Source: a virus
IMG/VR virus record: IMGVR_UViG_3300017737_000025
Location: 1 to 37,383 of that record
DNA length: 37,383 nucleotides
Reading direction: 5' to 3' (one strand)
Position numbers and translations under genes: made by a program. Positions 26,099 to 35,017 of the stretch are shown here, one piece after another. Position 1 is the stretch's first letter. Each line of letters starts with the position of its first letter. Below the pieces are notes generated by a model that was not told the DNA's origin, did no database searches, and was given only the letters and a program-made list of their open reading frames with translations.

Positions 26099-28245
26099 GA
26101 GACAAGTGAAGCAAAGGAGGAGAGAAGTTTCTTGTTGGTGGTCTTCTTCTTCAAATTGTCACGAAATGCTTTACGAACCTCAGCAACACTGGCATCATCA
26201 GCAACATTGAACTCAGTCTCAACATTCATACCAGAGGCAGAAATAGCATAGAATGAATCATAACCAGCAACAAAACTCATCTCAATGGATTTGAATTTGC
26301 GCCAGTTCTTCATGATATTCTCAGGAAGTTCCATGTAAGAACGACCATTGCTAACGTAACGATAGAAGCGGGAGAAGTCAGAACCAGAACAAATACGAAA
26401 TCCTAAGATATTAACATCAGGGTTGCGATCCTTCAGATTTTGAAGCAGAATAGCGGTCAAAGATTGTTCATAATCACCACCCCATGTAGAGAACTCTTTG
26501 TATGTGCGACCAAGTTGACGATCACGTAGAGTAGCAGATCCAGTGCAACGACGGCGACCAAGACCATTTGCACCATAAGGATATTCATAATGATAGGCAA
26601 GATCACAACCTTCTCCATCAGTAAGAATGACACAGTTCACCTTTTGAAGTTTATTATCGCTCTTGAACTTAGGGATGATAGTGTTAAGTGCGATGATACT
26701 CTCATTCAGAGGTGTGCCAGACAGTCCCAGACCAGCAGGAACTCTATACCAGCAAGAATACTTGAAAGTGTAGGTGCAACGGAACAGATTAATACACTGT
26801 TCCTCAAACTGCTTAGCATTAGTACGGGAACTAAGCACATTCAGCAGAGTAAAGTGCTTATTAACATCAATCGTACCTGCTTTCTTTATTGATTTCTCTG
26901 GAAGACCATCTGTGCTGTCATAATCAGGATCAGTGAAAACAGGATGCCACTCATTAGTGAAAGCATAAACCTCAAAGGGGATCTGCACTTTCTTACAGAA
27001 CCATGTTAGATTTAACAGTTGCTTTACAGTATCAAGAATAACATCTCCCATAGAACCAGACCAATCCAGCACGAAAATCATGCCATGATTCTTACCGTCA
27101 GGAAGAACAGTTACTTTTTTGAACAGATCTTCATTGTACTTGTATGTGTGCAACATTTTAGTATTAAGCACACCAGTACGAGATGTTGCTTGACGAGCAT
27201 AAGCATCAGCAGATTTCTTACACTCAAACTCCTTTACAAGATAGTTGACTTCTTTTAAAGAAGATTTCTTGTATGTTTTATATGCATTGTCAACCTGCTC
27301 AAAAACATCACCCCAGTGCTGCATACGTTCTTGCTGTGCAGCAGTAAATTTTTTAGTAATATAAGGAGTCAGAACTTTAGAATCAACAATGATATTATCC
27401 ATATACAACTCAGGCAGTTCTACATACTCAGTCTGGTTAGCATATTCAGACTGATTAGCAAGATCTTCAGCATTCTCATCAAAAGCACGTTGAGTCATAG
27501 ACTCATTCTCATCACAAGTATCAGCAGCACCATTGCTATAAGAAGGTGTGTCTAAATCAGCACGCTCAGCATCCTGATTAGTCTCTTCACCCTGAACCTC
27601 TCCCTGTTGATTCTCTTCCTCTCCCTGTTCTTCAGTCTCACCCTGCTGTCCCTGCTGTTGTGGGGGCATAGGAGCGGGTGTCTGTTGCTTCTCCTGTTCT
27701 TTCAGGTAGTCAACAATATCTTCACAGATAGCAAGAACTTCTTCAAATGTCTCAGCATCACCTACACGAGCAACAAATTGCTGCTCAATGTCATTGGCGA
27801 AAGGAATCATAGCGAAAGCACCAACCTTGAAGTGAAGGTTGATACGATCAATGAACGACAAATTCTCAGCGTTGATTTCTTGAATCTCAAAGAAGTCCTG
27901 ATCATTCAGTTCTTCATAACCCTGATAGAAACTACGAGAGAGACCAGGAAACTTACGCTTCATAAGTTTCTCAATACGAGCATCCTCAACAACATTCACA
28001 AAGTCTTTAGGAACATTGTTACGAACAGACTCACGCCAATCAATATCAGGAGTGTATAATGCATGTCCTACCTCATGCCCCACCAGCATATCGTATACGG
28101 TCGCTGACGCCTTATCCCAGACAGGTAAGGTCAGAACACGGCGAAGAGTATCAAATGACGCTGTAGGCACCGTGCGATGCTCAACGATAAGATTCTCGGT
28201 GGCGAGCAGTTTGGCGAGATTGCCTTTGATCTCCTGATTAATCAT
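26095..28245 (-). CDS. HEXXH metalloprotease / VWA protein (CobT-like partner of CobS)
   Basis: A 716-aa protein. An N-terminal domain has HEVGH at 57-61 (zinc and catalytic Glu) with VVEDAR (E87) as the likely third ligand, as in gluzincin-type peptidases. A Q/E-rich linker (190-230) follows. Then a VWA domain with the MIDAS motif DWSGS (394-398), a later TDGE motif, and a C-terminal strand-helix part. VWA proteins pair with MoxR/CobS ATPases to pull apart or load metal into targets. The pair with CobS 1.1 kb downstream therefore looks like a chelatase or remodelling machine. The HEVGH site is intact, so a peptidase role is possible. Confidence 0.9.
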   Translation of the reverse strand: MINQEIKGNLAKLLATENLIVEHRTVPTASFDTLRRVLTLPVWDKASATVYDMLVGHEVGHALYTPDIDWRESVRNNVPKDFVNVVEDARIEKLMKRKFPGLSRSFYQGYEELNDQDFFEIQEINAENLSFIDRINLHFKVGAFAMIPFANDIEQQFVARVGDAETFEEVLAICEDIVDYLKEQEKQQTPAPMPPQQQGQQGETEEQGEEENQQGEVQGEETNQDAERADLDTPSYSNGAADTCDENESMTQRAFDENAEDLANQSEYANQTEYVELPELYMDNIIVDSKVLTPYITKKFTAAQQERMQHWGDVFEQVDNAYKTYKKSSLKEVNYLVKEFECKKSADAYARQATSRTGVLNTKMLHTYKYNEDLFKKVTVLPDGKNHGMIFVLDWSGSMGDVILDTVKQLLNLTWFCKKVQIPFEVYAFTNEWHPVFTDPDYDSTDGLPEKSIKKAGTIDVNKHFTLLNVLSSRTNAKQFEEQCINLFRCTYTFKYSCWYRVPAGLGLSGTPLNESIIALNTIIPKFKSDNKLQKVNCVILTDGEGCDLAYHYEYPYGANGLGRRRCTGSATLRDRQLGRTYKEFSTWGGDYEQSLTAILLQNLKDRNPDVNILGFRICSGSDFSRFYRYVSNGRSYMELPENIMKNWRKFKSIEMSFVAGYDSFYAISASGMNVETEFNVADDASVAEVRKAFRDNLKKKTTNKKLLSSFASLVS

Positions 28246-28266
28246 GCGTTCCTCTCAACTGATACA

Positions 28267-28272
28267 AGTATA
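28267..28272 (-). promoter_or_regulatory. -10 box TATACT for the VWA gene
   Basis: TATACT on the minus strand, 21 bp before the ATG at 28245, after TCATCCCC, the same block as the other early promoters. No good -35. Confidence 0.5.
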
Positions 28273-28297
28273 GGGGATGACCCAACGAACGGACCAC

Positions 28298-28328
28298 CCC
28301 CTGTGACAGTTATTGAATTGGCACAGGG
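28298..28328. repeat. Inverted repeat between tail fibre and VWA genes
   Basis: CCCTGTG (28298-28304) and CACAGGG (28322-28328) form a 7-bp stem around a 17-nt loop, directly after the tail-fibre stop (28333) and before the VWA promoter. No T-run. Contains the tgtgacag and ggcacagg units seen elsewhere near stops. Confidence 0.55.
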
Positions 28329-28332
28329 TGCC

Positions 28333-31300
28333 TCACATCTTTATAATAAACGTAGTGTTTCTCCATGGTGGTGTAATATCAGAGATACTATGAGTGTGTG
28401 ATCTATTATCAAGTGTAACCTGACCACCTGTGCCATGACTATGACCATCTGCTGGACTTTTCAGTCCATAAGCAGTACCTTCACCAGTAGCATTAGGATT
28501 ATTCCAGGGGTTTGTCACAACACTTTCAGGGATACTTCCACTACCACTTGCTATGGCATTCGCGACCTCAGAGTAACTAAGGAGTATTCTGTGATCATGA
28601 GCGCCACCACCACTTACATGCGGATCCATCCCCGTAGCCCCGCTAGTTCGGTAAATTCTGTACCTACCACCAGAACCAGAATCTTTACCAGATTCCCAAT
28701 CATATTGTTCCCCGGACTCATCTGTCCAAACAGGCTCTGCATCAGGCCAATAGTTTGTGGAGCCGCCTGTTTCTGAATTAGCAGCTGTAAGGTGATCATC
28801 ACCGCCAAAGTAGTGATCATGAGCCATTCCGCTAACTGTGTGTCCGTGGAGTCCGGTGTCTGGCATTGTGTCATAGTCTATTGTGCCGCTCTTTGCAGTA
28901 AATGAAGTAACGTCTACTGAACTATGACCATGATTCATACCATGTTGATGTTGCGGAAGTTGACCAATGGTTAATGAATGATTAGTAATTGTAAACGCAC
29001 TCATATTAACTGCAAGTGTTGTTGCGTTAGTTGCATCACTAGTAGTCTTAGAATGCGAACCACCTAGCATAGAAGTATAATTACCTCCAGCATTATTACC
29101 CTTTCCTACAATAAATCTTCCTCTAAAGTCTGGTGTTGTAAATGATGATCCGTCTCTGCTGGTATATGTGCCACCATCACATAATTTATAACCATTAGGA
29201 ATACTACTTCCAGCATTTCCACTAGAATCGTGCCACATAATAACTGCACCAGTAGGAAGAGCATGTTTCATGATTGCACTTCTCATGGTAGAGTTAAACT
29301 CATTGCCCTGAGAGGTATAACTTAATGATGCATCCAGCTCAAACGTACTTGCTTCAACTGTACCCTCAGCTTCTATCTTCTCCAGATTCAATGTTGCAAG
29401 AGTTCCTGTTACCTGATTAGTATCAAATCCACTAGCATCAGTATAAAGTTTATACTTCATTTCACTGACATCTAGACCCATAAATCCAGATTTTGCAGAA
29501 CCTGAATAATACTTAAGTTCTAAACCTCTATCTTTATTGGCAGCAGAAGCAGCAGCGGCACCATCATCAGTAGTACCACCGAGAGAAATAATAGGATCGT
29601 CAAGATCAACAATCGTGCTATTTACATAGGTTGTAGTACCATTAATTCTCAGATCACCAGTAACTGTAAGGTTATGATTGACAGTTGTTGTGCCTGTGGT
29701 GTTACCAATGTTGATGAGAGTAGCGCCAGTAAACGCATTCATTGTTGCAGAACTAAAGTTGACTGTAGAAGGAATTGTCAAGAAGTTAGTTACGTCTGCA
29801 ATCGTAGTGATTGTGGCAGTTTTAGAACCGGTAGTACCAGTGTCATACTTACCATGCATCTCAACATCACCCATGATACGAGTAGTATCACTAGCAATGA
29901 CTGCAACAGAATTACCACCTTGAGTTCCTGCACCTAAAGATGCATTAGAGGCAGCAACATTCATTAGTGTTGCATTAGTAGAAAAATTAACTTCAGTAGA
30001 AGTAGTAGTATAGTTAAATGTAGTAGCAGTAGAGGTAAGATCACCACCATTGATTGCTACATCTTCGGTCACAGTCAAGTTGTTATCAAACAGAACATCA
30101 CCCGTACCAACATGAAGTGATGCGGTAGGTGCTGTCTGGTTAATACCAAACTTACCAGTAACTTCATAAGGTTCTGGCAAATTACTAGAGAAATTAGGTG
30201 CCTGAACATGTGATTCTTCAATAGATGTGAGGTGTCCAGTACCAATCAATCCGATAGATCTGTAATCACCGACAAGACTTAATGGCGGAGCAGTTTCAGA
30301 TGAATCACCACCAACAAAAATATATCCCTCATGTCTACTTGTACGGTTAATTACTGGTTTATATCTCTTATCGCCAGGAAACTCACCTTCAACACCAGGA
30401 GTAGGTTTAGTGTTACCAACACTTAATGCAATTTGTTTATTAGTATAATTGGCAAATTCTCCTGCTACGTTAGATACCTTTTGTCTGAAACAAATATCAT
30501 GACTAATTAACGCTCTATTACTATCTTCCTCATTAGAGACTTGAGCACCTTCAGTAAATTTAGACAAGTTATTGAAGTTATTTGGAAGTGCGTTTCCTAC
30601 ACCACCATCAGTAGCAAGATTACCTTCAATATAAACGTTCTTAGAACCCGCAACATATGGGACATATTCTTCATTAACAGCAACAGCAGTTCCTGCAACT
30701 CTTAGAATTGGTTTATCAAGAATCTCAACTTCACCAGTAATAGCGTTAATCTTCTGATTACCAACATACAGATCGCCATATGCGTTCAGACCAGAGTAGA
30801 ATACAACACCAGCACGGCGGCGTTGTGACTGAGAATAAAGAACTTCTTTATCGGTAAGAACAATTTCCTGCTTAGATGGGAAACCAGTTGAGTAGTTACC
30901 TGAACCAAAACCAGTATATTCAAACGTCTGGTTACCAGCACGAACCTGTGATGTTCTTCTGAGTTCAACATTGATATCAGGAATATTTGCATTAAATGCA
31001 ATCAATCTATTTTCTTGACCAGAAGTTGCCTTTCCACTCAAAGAATTTAATGCAGGACTATAACCAGAATCAGCAACCAAGGTGGCAACTGCTTCTTTAG
31101 TGATGGAGGATCTATTATCATCCTGGTAAACTAAACCATGAACTAAGTTATCAGCAACTGAAACAGCAGCGGCAGGGTCAGCAGCAGGGTTATCTTTATC
31201 AAGGTCAGGATAAATCTTAGAAACATCTTGAGAATACTTCAAGAAATTAAATGTGTTATCCAGAGAATTAAACTGATCTCCTGTAGGAGCAATATCAGCA

Positions 31301-34137
31301 AGAAGAATAGTCAGATAATAGATACCATCCTGCTCATCAGGAATATGTCTAAGAACAGTATCAGATCTATAGATAAAATAGATTCTGTCATATGGAGCAG
31401 TTTGATCTGTCTGAGAATTAGTATCATAAGGTACGATTACATTACTTGCATCAGTTCTTCTTGCAACAACATAACCAATCAGAGGTGGTCTTGCATTAAG
31501 TTCAGTCTTAGGAATAACATAACGCATACGATATGTTCTGTCAGCTAACTGTCTATTATCAGCAATTCTTCTGAAGAAAATATTTTCTGTATTTGTTAAA
31601 GTAACGTTACTGTAGATACTATTTGGGTTAGTAAGAACTGGATGAATACCATTGTTTGCATTTGATTTTACAGCAAGATACCAGTTTTCTTGCACTGGAT
31701 CATATCTCAGTGGAGATTTCTGGATATTTCTATAAACCTTTATCTGATTTACATCTCCTGGTGCATCAATGTTAATCTCAATACCATTGTTTGCATTTGA
31801 TTCAGTGTCTGAAATCTTAAATGTATAAGCATCTACAACAAATACAAAATATTCACTTTTAAGACTGATAGACTGTGTTGTTCCACTCTGCTGAATTTGA
31901 GGAAGTTGTCCAGTAGTTTTAACATCAGCAATTACTCTACGGCGGAAGAATACTTTATCTCCAGTAGAGAAACCGTGAGGGAAGGTGCCTGTTGAAAATG
32001 TCTCAGTGCTTGAATTTGCTTCAACATCAAATCTTGGAAGTTCTGGATTAGTATCAGAAACAAATGCCTTTACGACCAAAGAAGATCCTAAAGCTATGAT
32101 AGATCTGAGGTTTACAATACTATTTGAAGAAAGAGGATTACTAGAATCTGCACCAGCTCTTGCATCTTCTTCTGAAGGTGCAATTTTAAATGATGTATTA
32201 TTTACCTTAATAGCATAATAAAGTCTATTAGACTCCATGCCTAGTGGCAAATAACCTGTGCTGCTGTAAATTCTAATAGGAGTAGCAGTCTCAAATTCAT
32301 TTGTAGATGCTGTAGTGAATGTATCAGTAGCGACATCTACATCAGTAACAGTATGTTCTTCAATACCACTAGGATCAATTTCTGCTTCATATACATCTAA
32401 ACCATTAGTAACAGGATTACTAAGTTTTACATGAATCCTATCGTTAATTTTACCACCAATCTTATAATTGTTGATGTCAAATACTGGTGCCTCAGAGGCA
32501 TCTCTCTGTCCAAACAAGAATAGTTTGGTGCCCGTAGTGTTGGCAGCTAAGTTTGCTCTACTCTTCTGAACATCTAATGGATAATACTGAACATCACTTT
32601 CAATTGTTGATAATGACTGAGGTGGAACAATGTGAGTGAACTTACCTTTCTTATCAAGTGTGAACGAATCTGGACGGAAACCATCAGCAATTAGAGCCTG
32701 AGTACCAAAGTTAGAGTTAGAGTTAGTGATAGAATAATCACCACCAGACTCAATCAGGTGCTGCTCAGCGTAACCAACGGCGAACACAGAGACTGACTGA
32801 ATGAATGCATTATTAGACACACGGATGTGATAATGTCTCCAACCAGTGCTAGCATCACCACGATAGTACACACCTCTGGTAGAATCTTGGTGAAGTGCAA
32901 CAGCATCAGAAGCACCATTCTCTAGTACAAAACTAGGATTAGGAACTGTAGTTTCAGTAAACTTAACAAATGCACGATCATCCTTCTGAAGTGAAACTCC
33001 AGTAAACTGTGCAACAACCATGGATTTAAATCCACTGACTCTACTACCATCTGCCCATAGACCACAAAGACCATAAGTGGATCTTAATGAACAGTTAAAG
33101 ATGTATGGTGAAGATGAGTCAACCGTATCAATCTCAGCTTTAACAATAGCCTGATCAATATCACTAACAGGAATATTACCCGGAGCCAGACCATTTAGAG
33201 TAACTACTAATTCAGTATCATTATTAACTCTAGTAACATAGTAAGTTCCATTCAAATCAGTATAAGAACCTGCAACATTCTCAATGGTGATTTGCTGACC
33301 TTCAAATACTTCATGAGGACCATCAGTTACGATAGTAATCAATGCACCAGAAACACTTGCTGTTGAAATTTCTTTTTGTCCTGCCTGTTGTAGAGGACCA
33401 ACAATTCTATTTTCTTGTGTTCTAGATTCTAATTCACCTGGAGTTGTGGGGATTGATGCAAATGCTTTAGATGCTTTTGAATAGAAAAGATCTAGATCGG
33501 TTTGATCAGCATATGTAAAGCAAGTAACTTTATGGTGAGAATAGTTAGAGTTTACAATAGCAGTGCTAGTAGGATCAGAATAAACACCACCGTTACCAGA
33601 GACATCAGATGTGGGAAGAGCATCAAACAGTGAGAACTGCCAGAAATAACATGCACCAGTTACCTTAAAGATTGATGTTCTACCAATAGAATCATCAGCA
33701 GGATTAGGAACATAACGAGGACGAACTCTCGTTTTTCTAAGGTCCATACCAACGAGTGAAGTACCTCTAGGTACAACTAAACCACCGATTACGGAGTTAA
33801 ACTTATGAAGATCATTATTAGGATCTAAAATATCAAAGTTAGATTGATCCGATAGTTCAGCAACTTCAGCAGTGTTTGCCTTACCAGGACGGTTATCAAC
33901 GATATACTCACCGGGTGACAGGTTGATCGTAAACTGATCATACTTGTCATTATTCTGACCTTGAATATATGAAAATCTTGCTACTTCCAGCAGCGCACGC
34001 TGAATAGTTTTGAACGGTCTAGTGGGAGAGTTTCCGTTATTTGAAATCAAGTCCGACGCATTAAAATCGTCAGGGTTGACATACAACATCCTTCCAGTTC
34101 TGGAAGCAATCAAATTAGTTAGTCTGGTTAATGCCAT
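28333..34137 (-). CDS. Giant tail fibre with C-terminal collar domain and seven HxH motifs
   Basis: A 1934-aa virion protein, the largest gene of the window. N-terminal part MALTRLTNLIASRTGRMLYV with a repeated-strand pattern and SPTRPFKTIQRALLEVAR, which recalls phage right-handed beta-helix starts. A long middle of strand-rich segments (about 100-1600). C-terminal phage tail collar domain (about 1655-1934): PTGAVIMWHDS, IPNGYKLCDGG, TPDFRGRFIVG, ending PPWRNTTFIIKM. Within it seven HxH motifs occur (1730, 1736, 1764, 1773, 1847, 1899, 1914), like the iron-binding tip of T4 gp37. Probably trimeric, attached to the baseplate. A late promoter lies 34 bp upstream. Confidence 0.92.
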   Translation of the reverse strand: MALTRLTNLIASRTGRMLYVNPDDFNASDLISNNGNSPTRPFKTIQRALLEVARFSYIQGQNNDKYDQFTINLSPGEYIVDNRPGKANTAEVAELSDQSNFDILDPNNDLHKFNSVIGGLVVPRGTSLVGMDLRKTRVRPRYVPNPADDSIGRTSIFKVTGACYFWQFSLFDALPTSDVSGNGGVYSDPTSTAIVNSNYSHHKVTCFTYADQTDLDLFYSKASKAFASIPTTPGELESRTQENRIVGPLQQAGQKEISTASVSGALITIVTDGPHEVFEGQQITIENVAGSYTDLNGTYYVTRVNNDTELVVTLNGLAPGNIPVSDIDQAIVKAEIDTVDSSSPYIFNCSLRSTYGLCGLWADGSRVSGFKSMVVAQFTGVSLQKDDRAFVKFTETTVPNPSFVLENGASDAVALHQDSTRGVYYRGDASTGWRHYHIRVSNNAFIQSVSVFAVGYAEQHLIESGGDYSITNSNSNFGTQALIADGFRPDSFTLDKKGKFTHIVPPQSLSTIESDVQYYPLDVQKSRANLAANTTGTKLFLFGQRDASEAPVFDINNYKIGGKINDRIHVKLSNPVTNGLDVYEAEIDPSGIEEHTVTDVDVATDTFTTASTNEFETATPIRIYSSTGYLPLGMESNRLYYAIKVNNTSFKIAPSEEDARAGADSSNPLSSNSIVNLRSIIALGSSLVVKAFVSDTNPELPRFDVEANSSTETFSTGTFPHGFSTGDKVFFRRRVIADVKTTGQLPQIQQSGTTQSISLKSEYFVFVVDAYTFKISDTESNANNGIEINIDAPGDVNQIKVYRNIQKSPLRYDPVQENWYLAVKSNANNGIHPVLTNPNSIYSNVTLTNTENIFFRRIADNRQLADRTYRMRYVIPKTELNARPPLIGYVVARRTDASNVIVPYDTNSQTDQTAPYDRIYFIYRSDTVLRHIPDEQDGIYYLTILLADIAPTGDQFNSLDNTFNFLKYSQDVSKIYPDLDKDNPAADPAAAVSVADNLVHGLVYQDDNRSSITKEAVATLVADSGYSPALNSLSGKATSGQENRLIAFNANIPDINVELRRTSQVRAGNQTFEYTGFGSGNYSTGFPSKQEIVLTDKEVLYSQSQRRRAGVVFYSGLNAYGDLYVGNQKINAITGEVEILDKPILRVAGTAVAVNEEYVPYVAGSKNVYIEGNLATDGGVGNALPNNFNNLSKFTEGAQVSNEEDSNRALISHDICFRQKVSNVAGEFANYTNKQIALSVGNTKPTPGVEGEFPGDKRYKPVINRTSRHEGYIFVGGDSSETAPPLSLVGDYRSIGLIGTGHLTSIEESHVQAPNFSSNLPEPYEVTGKFGINQTAPTASLHVGTGDVLFDNNLTVTEDVAINGGDLTSTATTFNYTTTSTEVNFSTNATLMNVAASNASLGAGTQGGNSVAVIASDTTRIMGDVEMHGKYDTGTTGSKTATITTIADVTNFLTIPSTVNFSSATMNAFTGATLINIGNTTGTTTVNHNLTVTGDLRINGTTTYVNSTIVDLDDPIISLGGTTDDGAAAASAANKDRGLELKYYSGSAKSGFMGLDVSEMKYKLYTDASGFDTNQVTGTLATLNLEKIEAEGTVEASTFELDASLSYTSQGNEFNSTMRSAIMKHALPTGAVIMWHDSSGNAGSSIPNGYKLCDGGTYTSRDGSSFTTPDFRGRFIVGKGNNAGGNYTSMLGGSHSKTTSDATNATTLAVNMSAFTITNHSLTIGQLPQHQHGMNHGHSSVDVTSFTAKSGTIDYDTMPDTGLHGHTVSGMAHDHYFGGDDHLTAANSETGGSTNYWPDAEPVWTDESGEQYDWESGKDSGSGGRYRIYRTSGATGMDPHVSGGGAHDHRILLSYSEVANAIASGSGSIPESVVTNPWNNPNATGEGTAYGLKSPADGHSHGTGGQVTLDNRSHTHSISDITPPWRNTTFIIKM

Positions 34138-34170
34138 CTGGAGTTATTATACAAAATGGTTCTTCTGGGG

Positions 34171-34178
34171 TATTTATC
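34171..34178 (-). promoter_or_regulatory. Late promoter GATAAATA for the tail fibre
   Basis: Minus strand GATAAATA, one base from the T4 late consensus and in line with the NATAAATA form used by T4-like cyanophages. It lies 34 bp before the fibre ATG and just after the terminator at 34182-34210, so the fibre has its own late transcript. Confidence 0.75.
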
Positions 34179-34181
34179 ATT

Positions 34182-34234
34182 AAAAAAGATCAGATATTAA
34201 TACCTGATCTTTAAGACTTCCTTCACACGGAAGT
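34182..34234 (-). terminator. Terminator with upstream helper hairpin
   Basis: On the minus strand AGATCAG ... CTGATCT (34210-34187) is followed by six T (34187-34182). A second hairpin ACTTCC/GGAAGT (34216-34234) lies just before. Together they end the transcript of the 60-aa gene before the fibre late promoter. Confidence 0.85.
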
Positions 34235-34243
34235 TAAATTCTA

Positions 34244-34426
34244 TCACTCATATTCTATTGTGTCAAGTATGTATTCTACAGTGTTGGCAACATCATCCAT
34301 AGCATCACGTAAAACTGGTTGTTGTCCAGAATATTGTTCTGTTTTAGGTTCGCCATTTTTCAATTCTTCAGCAAGAGTCCAACGCCATTGCTGCATACCC
34401 TTAGAATACCACAGGTTTATTTTCAT
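34244..34426 (-). CDS. Small hypothetical protein (60 aa)
   Basis: A 60-aa protein starting MKINLWYSKGMQQWRWTLAE, with Trp-rich first strand pair, then NGEPKTEQYSGQQPVLRDAM and a helix DDVANTVEYILDTI. The fold W-Y-S ... W-x-W-T-L pattern recurs in cyanophages. It ends before the terminator and overlaps the next gene by four bases (ATGA). Function unknown. Confidence 0.72.
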   Translation of the reverse strand: MKINLWYSKGMQQWRWTLAEELKNGEPKTEQYSGQQPVLRDAMDDVANTVEYILDTIEYE

Positions 34427-34683
34427 TCTGGTAAAATACTTTCAGGATCTAATTCTATGCCACTTAACATGGGATGTAAACCTTCCTCTAACAAATATGC
34501 TGATTTCTGATGAATCAGTTCAATTGAAATGCAAGGAGAATCTATTGCTTCTGCCAACACTGCTTCTGTTTCTTTTGCCTCATCATCTAAAGAATCAAAT
34601 GTAAATGGAGTGCCATTTAATAAGTATGCTTTTACTATTCCTTCCTCATCAGTGAGGATATGCTTAGTGGTTACTTTATACAT
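34423..34683 (-). CDS. Hypothetical acidic protein (86 aa)
   Basis: An 86-aa acidic protein starting MYKVTTKHILTDEEGIVKAY. Beta-rich N-terminus with LNGTPFTFDSLDDEAKETEA, then a helix AVLAEAIDSPCISIELIHQ and LLEEGLHPMLSGIELDP. No family recognised. It lies between speD and the 60-aa gene in a coupled string. Confidence 0.7.
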   Translation of the reverse strand: MYKVTTKHILTDEEGIVKAYLLNGTPFTFDSLDDEAKETEAVLAEAIDSPCISIELIHQKSAYLLEEGLHPMLSGIELDPESILPE

Positions 34684-34684
34684 A

Positions 34685-35017
34685 TTAGCGTTTTATGCAT
34701 TTAAGGTTATATTCTCTCGCTTTAAGTGCCTCAATCATATACATCATCGCTACTTCTGGATTCGTTTCCCCACATGTAAAAACATCTAGGGCGGCAGACC
34801 CTCGTTCGGGCCAAGTGTGGATGCTGATGTGACTCTCTGAGAGTAATGCTACAATAGTAACACCTTGTGGTTCAAACTTATGAGATGAGATATCCAATAA
34901 GGTTAAACTAGTTTTATTTAGAGACTGAATAATTTGCTCTTTTAAATAATTTTCATCATCAAGAAGTTCACGAGGGCATTCATATGCCTCGGTGAAGCAA
35001 TGCTTACCAAGTGTCAT
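34685..35017 (-). CDS. speD: S-adenosylmethionine decarboxylase proenzyme
   Basis: A 110-aa SpeD. The proenzyme cleaves itself between E61 and S62 in LLSESHISIHTWPE to form the pyruvoyl cofactor. The conserved H and DVFTCGE blocks and C14 are present. Length fits the short bacterial/archaeal class. It makes decarboxylated SAM for spermidine synthesis, and polyamines pack phage DNA. It sits among virion genes and shares one base with the gp5-like stop, so it is made late. Typical of several T4-like cyanophages. Confidence 0.95.
   Translation of the reverse strand: MTLGKHCFTEAYECPRELLDDENYLKEQIIQSLNKTSLTLLDISSHKFEPQGVTIVALLSESHISIHTWPERGSAALDVFTCGETNPEVAMMYMIEALKAREYNLKCIKR

Noticed and set aside
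27607-28059. Plus-strand 150-aa ORF opposite the VWA gene
   Set aside because: Shadow of Q/E-rich codons giving poly-leucine; not a membrane gene.
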